Shown piece after piece: positions 9,307-16,712 of a stretch of DNA of 64,000 bases. The translations under genes and the position numbers were made by a program. The stretch is taken from positions 62,001 to 126,000 of the forward strand of contig CALFOT010000110.1 of assembly GCA_937919925.1 (NCBI GenBank), given 5' to 3'. This DNA comes from an uncultured bacterium. GTDB taxonomy: Bacteria > Planctomycetota > UBA1135. Under the pieces are notes generated by a model, which saw nothing but the letters and a program-made list of their open reading frames with translations, did no database searches and had not been told where the DNA came from. Position 1 is the first letter of the stretch. Each line of letters begins with the position of its first letter.

Positions 9307-9834
9307 ATGAAAACCATTCTCTCCCTCGCTGCTGTAATTGCCCTTGCAGGCTCGGCCTCCTCCCAGGTCCTCTCTGAGGACTTTTCAACTGGCGTACCAC
9401 CTACAGGTTGGGTGCACGTCAACAACAACGCCGGCCTATCTGTAGGTTGGATTTTTGATTCCCTCTTTAGCCGTGCATGGTCCGAAGATGAATATGGCGT
9501 TGGTACTGCAGATAACACCCTCGTGAGCCCAGTGTTCAGCTTGGCCGGTGTTTCTTCCACCACCCTCACTTTCGATTCCCAACTCGGCTGGGGTGCTTAC
9601 TTGGCAGTGAATGGCAGTGGCGATGGTCACAACACCATGGAAATCAGCTCTGACGGTGGTCTTACTTGGACCGTCGCTTGGGACGATGTTTCTCCTGGTT
9701 CTGGATCCTACCCAGGCATCAGCGTAGACCTGTCGGCCTTTGATGGTATGGCTGGCTTGCAGCTCGGCATTCACTTCTACGGCACCTACGCTCAAGAGTG
9801 GTGGGTAGATAACGTAGTGATTGATGGTGGCGGT
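9307..9834 (+). repeat. N-terminal repeat block, copy in paralogue 2
   Basis: This 528-nt block aligns without insertions or deletions to 12337-12864 in paralogue 5, with scattered substitutions. It covers signal peptide and jelly-roll domain. Confidence 0.8.
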
Positions 9835-10149
9835 GCTGGTCTTGTTTACAGCACATCCGGTCTCGTCGGTGGCGCTTCGGCTACCCTGACCGTTTCTGGT
9901 GCAACCGCTGGTGGCGGCGTTTTGATCGGCTACTCGCTGACTGGTGCTGGCCCAACCAACACTCCGTTCGGTCCTGTCGACATGAGCAACCCAATCACCC
10001 AATTGCCAGTCTTGACTGCTGATGGTGCCGGTGTTGCATCCATGACGACCATGGTCCCAGGGCGGGCAACTGGTTTCACTGTCTACACCCAAGCCGCAGA
10101 TCTCACCAGCTCCACGCTGACGAACTCGCTTGCCGAAGTAGTCCTCTAA
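9307..10149 (+). CDS. Secreted beta protein, paralogue 2
   Basis: 280-aa exported protein of unknown function: signal peptide (MKTILSLAAVIALAGSASSQ), jelly-roll-like domain (about 21-175) with a DGGLTW Asp-box-like turn and the closing QEWWVDNVVIDGG, then the C-terminal Ig-like domain (about 178-280). It is a chimera: positions 9307-9834 align without gaps to paralogue 5, while from 9836 onward it is identical to paralogue 3, including stop codon and terminator arm. The start is fixed by the signal peptide; there is no Shine-Dalgarno site. Confidence 0.8.
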   Translation: MKTILSLAAVIALAGSASSQVLSEDFSTGVPPTGWVHVNNNAGLSVGWIFDSLFSRAWSEDEYGVGTADNTLVSPVFSLAGVSSTTLTFDSQLGWGAYLAVNGSGDGHNTMEISSDGGLTWTVAWDDVSPGSGSYPGISVDLSAFDGMAGLQLGIHFYGTYAQEWWVDNVVIDGGGAGLVYSTSGLVGGASATLTVSGATAGGGVLIGYSLTGAGPTNTPFGPVDMSNPITQLPVLTADGAGVASMTTMVPGRATGFTVYTQAADLTSSTLTNSLAEVVL

Positions 10150-10182
10150 GGCTCTAGCCTTTGCTCGAACGGCCTTCTTCCT
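9836..10182 (+). repeat. 347-nt identical repeat, copy 1
   Basis: Read by eye, this block has no mismatch to 10868-11214 (constant offset 1032). It covers the C-terminal domain, the stop codon and the left arm of the terminator. Confidence 0.92.
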
Positions 10183-10209
10183 CACGGAGGGAGGCCGTTC
10201 TTTTGTTTT
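10167..10209 (+). terminator. Rho-independent terminator after paralogue 2
   Basis: GAACGGCCT (10167-10175) pairs with AGGCCGTTC (10192-10200), with a T-rich tail TTTTGTTTT. Confidence 0.85.
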
Positions 10210-10258
10210 GTGCCTGAGGTAGTCCCCATTGCACATATTTTCTTTTTCTCTCTCAAAT

Positions 10259-10268
10259 TTGTGATATT
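10259..10268 (+). promoter_or_regulatory. TTGTGATATT motif upstream of paralogue 3
   Basis: Second copy of the 10-mer also found upstream of paralogue 2, again 70-80 nt before the start codon, in otherwise different intergenic sequence. Confidence 0.35.
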
Positions 10269-10278
10269 CTTGATTTAG

Positions 10279-10296
10279 GCGGAATAAGATTCCCGC
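10279..10296 (+). promoter_or_regulatory. Short hairpin in the leader of secreted paralogue 3
   Basis: GCGGAAT (10279-10285) pairs with ATTCCCGC (10289-10296) with one bulged C, ending 33 nt before the ATG. The following leader is C/T-rich with no Shine-Dalgarno site. Confidence 0.3.
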
Positions 10297-10329
10297 ACCC
10301 CTGACCCACCCTCCATTTTTTTGCACTCC

Positions 10330-11181
10330 ATGAAAACCATTCTCTCCCTTGTTGCTGTAGCGGCTCTTGCCGGCTCAGCCTCTTCCCAAGTCCTCTCCGA
10401 AGACTTCTCCTCTGGCGTTCCACCTACAGGTTGGGTTCAGGTCGTCAACCCAGGCGGCTCTGGCGTCGGCTGGATTTTGGATTCCATCGGTGGCCGCGCC
10501 TGGCACGAAGACGAATACCTTGGCGGTCTCTTCTCGGATAACACTTTGGTTAGCCCAGCTTTCAGCTTGGCTGGCATTACCAGCTCCACGTTGACTTTCG
10601 ATACGGAGACCTACTACAGCTCTTACCTCGCCAATAACCCTTTGGGCTATGGTGATGGCATTTCCAACATGGAAATCAGCACCGATGGCGGTGCGACTTG
10701 GACTGTCGTGTGGACCGATACCGCTGTGGTGGATAATAATTACATCACCGAAGTGGTCGATATCTCTGCTTTCGACGGCGCTGCAAGCGTTCAAGTTGGA
10801 ATTCACTTCTTTGGTACCTACGCGCAAGAGTGGTGGGTGGATAACGTAGTGGTTGATGGTGGCGGTTCTGGTCTTGTTTACAGCACATCCGGTCTCGTCG
10901 GTGGCGCTTCGGCTACCCTGACCGTTTCTGGTGCAACCGCTGGTGGCGGCGTTTTGATCGGCTACTCGCTGACTGGTGCTGGCCCAACCAACACTCCGTT
11001 CGGTCCTGTCGACATGAGCAACCCAATCACCCAATTGCCAGTCTTGACTGCTGATGGTGCCGGTGTTGCATCCATGACGACCATGGTCCCAGGGCGGGCA
11101 ACTGGTTTCACTGTCTACACCCAAGCCGCAGATCTCACCAGCTCCACGCTGACGAACTCGCTTGCCGAAGTAGTCCTCTAA
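10330..11181 (+). CDS. Secreted beta protein, paralogue 3
   Basis: 283-aa exported protein with the same layout as paralogue 2: signal peptide (MKTILSLVAVAALAGSASSQ), jelly-roll-like domain with STDGGATW and QEWWVDNVVVDGG, and the C-terminal Ig-like domain. ATG 10330 is chosen over an in-frame start nine bases upstream because it leaves a standard signal peptide. The N-terminal module is distinct from paralogue 2 in its loops (for example YLANNPLGYGDG, which resembles paralogues 1 and 4), but the DNA of the C-terminal module is identical to that of paralogue 2. Confidence 0.8.
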   Translation: MKTILSLVAVAALAGSASSQVLSEDFSSGVPPTGWVQVVNPGGSGVGWILDSIGGRAWHEDEYLGGLFSDNTLVSPAFSLAGITSSTLTFDTETYYSSYLANNPLGYGDGISNMEISTDGGATWTVVWTDTAVVDNNYITEVVDISAFDGAASVQVGIHFFGTYAQEWWVDNVVVDGGGSGLVYSTSGLVGGASATLTVSGATAGGGVLIGYSLTGAGPTNTPFGPVDMSNPITQLPVLTADGAGVASMTTMVPGRATGFTVYTQAADLTSSTLTNSLAEVVL

Positions 11182-11214
11182 GGCTCTAGCCTTTGCTCGA
11201 ACGGCCTTCTTCCT
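10868..11214 (+). repeat. 347-nt identical repeat, copy 2
   Basis: Identical by eye to 9836-10182, ending inside the terminator stem. Flanking sequence diverges at once on both sides. Confidence 0.92.
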
Positions 11215-11239
11215 TATGGAAGAAGGCCGTTCTTTTTTT
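11199..11239 (+). terminator. Rho-independent terminator after paralogue 3
   Basis: A perfect 15-bp stem (11199-11213 with 11218-11232) around a TTAT loop, followed by seven T. This is the strongest terminator of the array. Confidence 0.92.
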
Positions 11240-11289
11240 AACCGGGTTTCTCCACGACCTCCGGGATTTCCTGGTAAGTTTAAAGAGTC

Positions 11290-12141
11290 ATGAAATCCCT
11301 CTGCTCCCTTGTTGCCGTCTTCGCCCTCGCCAGCGCAGCCACTGCCCAGATTCTTTCGGAAGATTTTTCCACTGGTGTGCCCCCAGTTGGCTGGATTCAT
11401 GTCAACCATAATGGTGCTGGCGTGGGTTGGATTCCAGATGGTGCTGGCCGTGCCTGGCACGAAGATGAGAGTGGACTCACTTCCGACAACCACCTAGTGA
11501 GCCCAATCTTTGATCTTACTGGTGTGTTAGGCGCCACGCTCACCTTCGATGGTGAAACCAACTGGGCCACCTATTTGGCGAATAACCCCGGCAGCGTGGG
11601 GAATGGCATTTCGAATATGGAAATCACCACCGATGGCGGCCTCAGCTGGACCATGGTTTGGACTGATACTTCCATCGCCAACGGAACTTACAGCCCTTGC
11701 GTCAACTTGAGCGCTTTCGATGGCCTGAACAACGTGCAACTTGGTATTCACTTTTTTGGCACTTATGCACAAGAGTGGTGGGTGGACAACCTGGTGATTG
11801 ACGGTGGTGGCTGTGGCGGCAGCGGTGGGCCGATGACCTACACCCTCGTGGGCCTCATCGGTGGAGGGACCGCAACGGCAACGTTGACGGGCGCCACTCC
11901 ACTTGGCCACGTGTTGATCGGCTATTCCCTTGCTGGTGCCGGACCTACGATGACTGCTTACGGCTTGGTGGATATGAGTACTCCGATTATCGCTTTGCCC
12001 ATGCAGACGGCTGATTTTTTCGGCGGCATCACTTTGACACTCGCGGTACCTGTGCGCGCTTCGGGACATGTGGTTTACACGCAAGCGGTGGATTTAAGCT
12101 CCTCTTTCTTATCTCCTTCGATTGCAGAATCCATCCTTTAG
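11290..12141 (+). CDS. Secreted beta protein, paralogue 4
   Basis: 283-aa exported protein: signal peptide (MKSLCSLVAVFALASAATAQ), jelly-roll-like domain with TTDGGLSW and QEWWVDNLVIDGG, a Cys/Gly linker (GGCGGSGG), and a C-terminal Ig-like domain diverged from that of copies 1-3. The N-terminal loops (YLANNPGSVGNG, MVWTDTS) resemble copies 1 and 3. It starts 51 nt after the preceding terminator, so any promoter must lie in or just after that terminator. No function can be assigned. Confidence 0.8.
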   Translation: MKSLCSLVAVFALASAATAQILSEDFSTGVPPVGWIHVNHNGAGVGWIPDGAGRAWHEDESGLTSDNHLVSPIFDLTGVLGATLTFDGETNWATYLANNPGSVGNGISNMEITTDGGLSWTMVWTDTSIANGTYSPCVNLSAFDGLNNVQLGIHFFGTYAQEWWVDNLVIDGGGCGGSGGPMTYTLVGLIGGGTATATLTGATPLGHVLIGYSLAGAGPTMTAYGLVDMSTPIIALPMQTADFFGGITLTLAVPVRASGHVVYTQAVDLSSSFLSPSIAESIL

Positions 12142-12160
12142 CAGCGCTAGAGCCTGCTTA

Positions 12161-12193
12161 AACCTTTCCCAAAGGGCCCTTGGGAGAGGTTTT
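12161..12193 (+). terminator. Probable terminator after paralogue 4
   Basis: AACCTTTCCCA (12161-12171) pairs with TGGGAGAGGTT (12181-12191) with one wobble, around AAGGGCCCT; a short TTTT follows. Confidence 0.7.
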
Positions 12194-12281
12194 ATTTGAT
12201 GGTATTGGACTAGCTTCATGGTGCGCAAAAAAATTCGCTACAATTCCATCTACAATGCGATTTCCTGGTATCTTTAACTGT

Positions 12282-12294
12282 CGAGGCTCCCTCG
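12282..12294 (+). promoter_or_regulatory. Short hairpin in the leader of secreted paralogue 5
   Basis: CGAGG-CTC-CCTCG forms a 5-bp stem with a 3-nt loop, 42 nt before the ATG. A CTACAAT box, a possible -10 element, lies at about 12249-12255. The leader lacks a Shine-Dalgarno site. Confidence 0.3.
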
Positions 12295-12336
12295 CACTCA
12301 CACCCTGGATTTGACTCCCACAACCAGATACTCCCC

Positions 12337-12864
12337 ATGAAACCAATTCTATTTTTGGCTGCTGCAGTAATTCTTGCAGGCTCGGCTTCTTCCCAGGTCC
12401 TCTCGGAAGACTTCTCCTCTGGCGTACCACCTACAGGTTGGGCGCACGTCAACAATAACGCCGGCCTATCGGTAGGTTGGATTTTTGATTCCGTCGGTGG
12501 CCGTGCATGGTCCGAAGATGAATCCGGCGTTGGTACTGCAGATAACACCCTCGTGAGCCCAGTGTTCAGCTTGGCCGGTGTTTCTTCCACCACCCTCACT
12601 TTCGATTCCGAACTTGGCTGGGGTGCCTACCTGGCAGTGAATGGCAGTGGCGATGGTCACAACACCATGGAAATTAGCTCTGACGGTGGTCTTACATGGA
12701 CCGTCGCTTGGGACGATGTTTCGCCTGGTTCTGGTGTGTACCCAGGCATGAGTGTTGACCTGTCTGCTTTTGATGGTATGGCCGGCTTGCAGCTTGGCAT
12801 TCACTTCTTTGGCACCTACGCTCAAGAATGGTGGGTGGATAACGTTGTGATTGATGGTGGCGGT
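12337..12864 (+). repeat. N-terminal repeat block, copy in paralogue 5
   Basis: Gap-free counterpart (offset 3030) of 9307-9834. Similarity stops at the domain boundary. Confidence 0.8.
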
Positions 12865-13182
12865 GGCAGTAGCTTCACCCTCGCTATTGCAGGTTTGGCT
12901 TACGGCGGTACTGCAACCGTCAGCATTGATGGTGCAACTCCTGGTGGTGATGTCCTGATTGGCTACTCCTTTGCCAATGCCGGCCCAACTTCTACTCCTT
13001 ACGGAATGGTGGATCTCGGTGGACGCATCTCAACCTTGCCAATGCAAGTTGCTGATCCAGCCGGTTCGATTACGATTGTGTCTGGAGTCCCTGTTCGGGT
13101 TGGTCCTCACACTCTCTATGCGCAAGCTGTAGACATCACTTCTGGGGTGTTGAGCAACTCTATCGCTGAGCCGGTACTGTAA
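12337..13182 (+). CDS. Secreted beta protein, paralogue 5
   Basis: 281-aa exported protein: signal peptide (MKPILFLAAAVILAGSASSQ), a jelly-roll-like domain almost the same as that of paralogue 2, and a C-terminal Ig-like domain (from about residue 177) of a different subtype (AGLAYGGTATVSIDGATPG). It therefore shares one half with paralogue 2 and differs in the other. Its last 23 bases overlap the end of the convergent HEAT-like gene, and its likely terminator lies inside that gene. Confidence 0.8.
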   Translation: MKPILFLAAAVILAGSASSQVLSEDFSSGVPPTGWAHVNNNAGLSVGWIFDSVGGRAWSEDESGVGTADNTLVSPVFSLAGVSSTTLTFDSELGWGAYLAVNGSGDGHNTMEISSDGGLTWTVAWDDVSPGSGVYPGMSVDLSAFDGMAGLQLGIHFFGTYAQEWWVDNVVIDGGGGSSFTLAIAGLAYGGTATVSIDGATPGGDVLIGYSFANAGPTSTPYGMVDLGGRISTLPMQVADPAGSITIVSGVPVRVGPHTLYAQAVDITSGVLSNSIAEPVL

Positions 13183-13990
13183 GAAATAAAGCCGCATGAT
13201 TGCGGAATAACTCGAAGCTGGCAGCGGCATGGTCGCTGCCAGCTTTCTTTAATTTCAGCAGCGCTTGCCAAGTTGTGGGTGCCTGGATTTGGCTGGAATC
13301 GGTTGTGCAGTTTTGAATCACTTCATGGAGTGCGGCGAGCTGCTGCACTTGTATTTGCCAAGCAGCATTCGGCTCGAAGTTGGTTTTTTCCAAGTGATGA
13401 CGCGCAAGCAAATCCTGCACCGCCAAGAATAGGATGCGTTTGGGAAGCTCATAGCGGCCCGAGCGCGGCCAGTCAGCCACAACGGTGTTTGCATCCGCTG
13501 CGGTGCCTGCAAGCAGCATGAGATAGGCTGTCGGCCAGGCTGAAAGACAATCGGCATCGAGCAGACGCGCGATGGCGGCCGCCCGCACCGGCAGAGTGCG
13601 GCGGTGGTCGCGCGCAATCCAGGCCAGGAGGGGCAGAGCTTCGTTGGCGGGAGTGGCCGGCGCGAGCAGGCAGGCCAGGCAGCGTGCCTCTTGGAAATCG
13701 AGTGCCGCACGTCTCCATAAAGCACGCCCGAGGGTGGAATCACTGGCAACGCCGGCGCTCAAAACCGCTGCAAGACGCACTTCCCAGTCGCTGCCGTTTT
13801 GAATCAACAAGCTGAGGGCAAAACGCTGAGGTTCCGTCTTGGCCACAAGGGCTAGGATTTGCTGGTCGGTCCAGGTTTGGGTGGCTGCAAGAGTTTGAAT
13901 TGCGGCGCGGTAGTGGAGATCTTCCGCGGAGCTTGGCGCCGGTGTAGGTGGCAACAAAGTGACAATTTGAATGAGGAGTGCAAGCAACAC
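13160..13990 (-). CDS. Exported alpha-helical repeat (HEAT-like) protein
   Basis: 276-aa protein of unknown function. The GTG start gives a short hydrophobic N-terminus (LLALLIQIVTLLPP) that could be a signal peptide or anchor. The rest is Ala/Leu-rich helix pairs (such as WEVRLAAVLSAGV and RTLPVRAAAIARLLDADC) in the style of HEAT repeats. It resembles in style the larger protein at 15293. The 3' end overlaps paralogue 5 by 23 bases, tail to tail, and the coding sequence carries the hairpin at 13215-13245. The start is uncertain, as GTG and TTG candidates are adjacent. Confidence 0.65.
   Translation of the reverse strand: MLLALLIQIVTLLPPTPAPSSAEDLHYRAAIQTLAATQTWTDQQILALVAKTEPQRFALSLLIQNGSDWEVRLAAVLSAGVASDSTLGRALWRRAALDFQEARCLACLLAPATPANEALPLLAWIARDHRRTLPVRAAAIARLLDADCLSAWPTAYLMLLAGTAADANTVVADWPRSGRYELPKRILFLAVQDLLARHHLEKTNFEPNAAWQIQVQQLAALHEVIQNCTTDSSQIQAPTTWQALLKLKKAGSDHAAASFELFRNHAALFLTVPAQR
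13215..13248 (+). terminator. Probable terminator of paralogue 5, inside the antisense gene
   Basis: AAGCTGGCAGCG (13215-13226) pairs perfectly with CGCTGCCAGCTT (13234-13245) around GCATGGT, followed by TCTTT. It lies 32 nt after the paralogue 5 stop, within the 3' part of the convergent HEAT-like coding sequence. Confidence 0.7.
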
Positions 13991-14042
13991 AGCCGCAGTT
14001 TAGCAACAGGTGAAATTGCAGCGCAAGAGTGTGTGCCTATTG

Positions 14043-15254
14043 ATGGTGCCACCGTCATCTTGGCAAATGATCTGTACCACACTTGCACTCCTGTTGCTAC
14101 AAGGCGCTCCGCCGCCTGTGTATGCCATCGCCTCCACCACTTCTGATTCACGCTTGCCGCAAGATACGATTTGCCGTGATGAAGAACTTTTCCGTCGTGA
14201 TTACAATGATTCCTGGCCGCGGGTGATGGTTACCCAGCAAACTTGGATGAGTTTTTTAGGTGATATGGATAGCGACGGGCTCTTTGATTTCCCTGCTGGC
14301 ATTGATGCGGTTGCTTTAGCTGCGCCCGATTCCACTACCACGCCTACCTTGATGGATTTATGGTTTTCATCAGATCAAGATTTTCTCGGCTTTCAAGATG
14401 GTGATATTTTGCATCTCTCACCCATGGGTGGGGTAGAGGTCATCTACAGCGAAGCGGATCTGTACAACCTGTTGCAACCAACATCCGGCGCGATAGATAT
14501 CGATGCCTTGCATTTTATGGAGAACAAAGTTGTGCGCCTGTCGCTCGCCAATAACTTGACCGGCACGATTCTTGGAGACCTGCAAGACGGTGATATTCTG
14601 GATTGGACCCCGGAGGCCAACATCATCACCGTCGTGGCCACCGAAGCAGATGTCCAAGCGTGGGTCAATCACGCCACCGGAGGTACTGCTGCCATCGGCG
14701 ATGTGAAAGCGTTATCGATGTTACCGAACTCCATGGTCATGGCCTTCACCGTACAAGCACCCACAGCCATCGATGCGAGTGTTTTTAGCAACGAAAATGG
14801 TGGTAGCTTGATTCCTGGTTGGGAGGAGAATGATTGGTCCTTTCAACAAAGCAGTGAATTGGATGCGCTCTGTTTTGTGCCGGCAACCTTAGGCCAGCCG
14901 CTAGTGTTATCCACGGATGTGGCTTATGTGCAGCCCGGAGCACCGATTCAGCTGCGCATGCATCACGCTACCCCCGGTGCTCCTCTACAGGGCATGGTGG
15001 GCACGACTTTCAGTATCCGCTCGCAATTCCTTGGGCAAGCTGGAATCAGCGTGGTGAATCCTTACCAGGGCTTTTCTCGCACTTGGCCAGCACGGAACCA
15101 GCCGCCCCTCATTGCTGACAGTTCCGGCAGCGCCTCTTATGACGCCATGCTGCCCAATTTACCTCCGGGTGCCACTTCGCTGACCTTGTGGTGCCAGGCT
15201 GCGGATCCAACAGGCCAGGGTTGGAGCACACCCATCGTTTTGCGATTGGAGTAA
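14043..15254 (+). CDS. Secreted protein with planctomycete-type C-terminal domain
   Basis: About 403 aa, exported. In-frame ATGs at 14010, 14043 and 14067 all precede a hydrophobic stretch (MICTTLALLLLQ) that ends near PPPVYA; I choose 14043 and cannot settle it. The mature part has LGDMDSDGLFDFPAGIDA, then two ~80-residue repeats each built around LQDGDIL or FQDGDIL and an EADxxxW/L segment. The last 100 residues (HHATPGAP to the end) look like a diverged version of the Ig-like C-terminal domain of the tandem paralogues. Divergent from the HEAT-like gene. Confidence 0.7.
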   Translation: MVPPSSWQMICTTLALLLLQGAPPPVYAIASTTSDSRLPQDTICRDEELFRRDYNDSWPRVMVTQQTWMSFLGDMDSDGLFDFPAGIDAVALAAPDSTTTPTLMDLWFSSDQDFLGFQDGDILHLSPMGGVEVIYSEADLYNLLQPTSGAIDIDALHFMENKVVRLSLANNLTGTILGDLQDGDILDWTPEANIITVVATEADVQAWVNHATGGTAAIGDVKALSMLPNSMVMAFTVQAPTAIDASVFSNENGGSLIPGWEENDWSFQQSSELDALCFVPATLGQPLVLSTDVAYVQPGAPIQLRMHHATPGAPLQGMVGTTFSIRSQFLGQAGISVVNPYQGFSRTWPARNQPPLIADSSGSASYDAMLPNLPPGATSLTLWCQAADPTGQGWSTPIVLRLE

Positions 15255-15292
15255 TCACCCTCGTATAGGGTATGCTGGGTGGGAGGAAATCC

Positions 15293-16705
15293 ATGCTTCT
15301 TCCCACCCTTATTCTTGCTCTCGGTTTTGTTACTCAAGAGCCTTCCAACCAACTGCAACGAGCATTGGTTTCTGAAGAGGCCGATGTGCGCTACGCCGCC
15401 GCCTTAGAGCTGGCTGCGGGCGACCAAGAAGCAGAAAAATGGCTGTTGCGCGCTGCTGGGAATGGTACGCCAGAAGAACGCCGTACTTTGTTGCTTGCGG
15501 CGGCCTTAATGGGTACGCAATCCTCTTTCGATTTGATCGAAAAAGCAGCACGCAAGAAAGGCCGCAAACCTGATCAAGAACGTGCATACGCATTGGTTTT
15601 ATACGGTTCGCTGCACCCCGCTGCGGGCTTGGATGCAAAGAAGGATTGGGCCCGCACGGCGAGCGATTTTGAGCGTGGGTGTTTACTTGCTGGCTTGTTG
15701 TCGCAGCCAGCTCGCCTGGCCGATCCAGAGTGGAAAAAATTAGTCACGAAGAAAAAAACTCCCGGCCTGCTGGAAATCTATGATCTGGCCGCGATGCTGC
15801 GTGGAGAAGTGTGGCCAGACACTCCGGAAAGTAGCGCCGAGATTGGAGCAAGACTCCTAACCACCCACATTCCTGGGGTAGAGGGGGTTGCGATTCAGTC
15901 TCTAGAACACTTCCGTAAGTTGGAGTTTCCGCAGTTGTGGTCCGTCGGAGCTCGTCATGTTCCCGCCCGCGAGCTCTCCGATTTGAAAGGCCAAGCTCTG
16001 GTTGGCGATCGTATTGCCCTCGTGTTAAGCCTTTATGAAGTCGAGACCAAGGATCGCCAAGAGTTGTTTGATCATTTCCGCACCCGTGTCATCGGTAAGC
16101 GCGAGGCCGCATGGTTGTGGGGGGCTGCAGGTGAGCTGGGGCTTAGCCTTCCAACCGTCCCGCCCACAGAAAAACTGGAAGATGCTTATGTTGCTGGGAT
16201 ATTGAGTTTAGCTTGCCAAGATTTTTCTAGCGCAACCTTCGCCACTCAGCCTTATTTGCAACAAGCACGTGAAGCCTTTCAGTCGAGTTCCAATTTTGAG
16301 CGGCGGTGGCCTGCGGCGGCGTTGATGGCCCTGGGTGGCAAGCCCGAGGATCAAGAGATTTTAAAAGCAGCATTTTTGATCGCCTCAGGCAGTGAGCGTC
16401 AACGCCTGCAACCCATCTGGAAATTAGCCAGCCGTTCTTTGGGGTCGGAACGACACTCCTGGTTGCGCAGCTGGAGCCGTGATCTTGGAGCAGGGTGGAT
16501 TGGCTTCCTGGATAAGGAGGGACCGCGTTGGGTTGCTTTCCAATTGGCCGGCGGCACCGTGGGTGCCGAAGGTCGCTTGGAAATCGCAACGTCTTATCCG
16601 GGCTTGCAGTTGGTGCCCCGTGATTACGCCGGCGATCAAGTGCTGTATCGCGATTTGGCCGTGTTGTTGCTAGACGGCGTTTATCGTTGGGGACTCGGGA
16701 AGTAG
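15293..16705 (+). CDS. Exported HEAT-repeat-like protein
   Basis: 470-aa protein of unknown function. ATG 15293 is chosen over 15272 because GGGAGGA sits 6 nt before it, one of the few clear Shine-Dalgarno sites here, and because it opens a signal peptide (MLLPTLILALGFVTQ). The body is alpha-helical with repeated units such as EADVRYAAALELAAGD and EERRTLLLAAALMG, typical of HEAT-like scaffolds. No enzyme motif is seen. It ends seven bases before the convergent MocA-like gene. It is probably a periplasmic or surface adaptor, distantly like the protein at 13160. Confidence 0.7.
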   Translation: MLLPTLILALGFVTQEPSNQLQRALVSEEADVRYAAALELAAGDQEAEKWLLRAAGNGTPEERRTLLLAAALMGTQSSFDLIEKAARKKGRKPDQERAYALVLYGSLHPAAGLDAKKDWARTASDFERGCLLAGLLSQPARLADPEWKKLVTKKKTPGLLEIYDLAAMLRGEVWPDTPESSAEIGARLLTTHIPGVEGVAIQSLEHFRKLEFPQLWSVGARHVPARELSDLKGQALVGDRIALVLSLYEVETKDRQELFDHFRTRVIGKREAAWLWGAAGELGLSLPTVPPTEKLEDAYVAGILSLACQDFSSATFATQPYLQQAREAFQSSSNFERRWPAAALMALGGKPEDQEILKAAFLIASGSERQRLQPIWKLASRSLGSERHSWLRSWSRDLGAGWIGFLDKEGPRWVAFQLAGGTVGAEGRLEIATSYPGLQLVPRDYAGDQVLYRDLAVLLLDGVYRWGLGK

Positions 16706-16712
16706 ATCTTCC

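Noticed and set aside
9436-10326. 296-codon minus-strand frame across paralogue 2
   Set aside because: Antisense of the repeat module, with the same shadow frame recurring under paralogue 3.
10375-11493. Long open frame of 372 codons on the minus strand across paralogues 3 and 4
   Set aside because: Shadow of the plus-strand repeats; its composition follows their codon pattern and it spans two terminators.
7667-13182. Mobile element or phage origin for the tandem array
   Set aside because: No transposase, integrase, terminal inverted repeats or target duplications were found, and codon use looks like that of neighbours.
7667-15254. PEP-CTERM or type IX sorting signals on the secreted proteins
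   Set aside because: The C-termini (for example LAEVVL) have no PEP motif, hydrophobic helix or basic tail.
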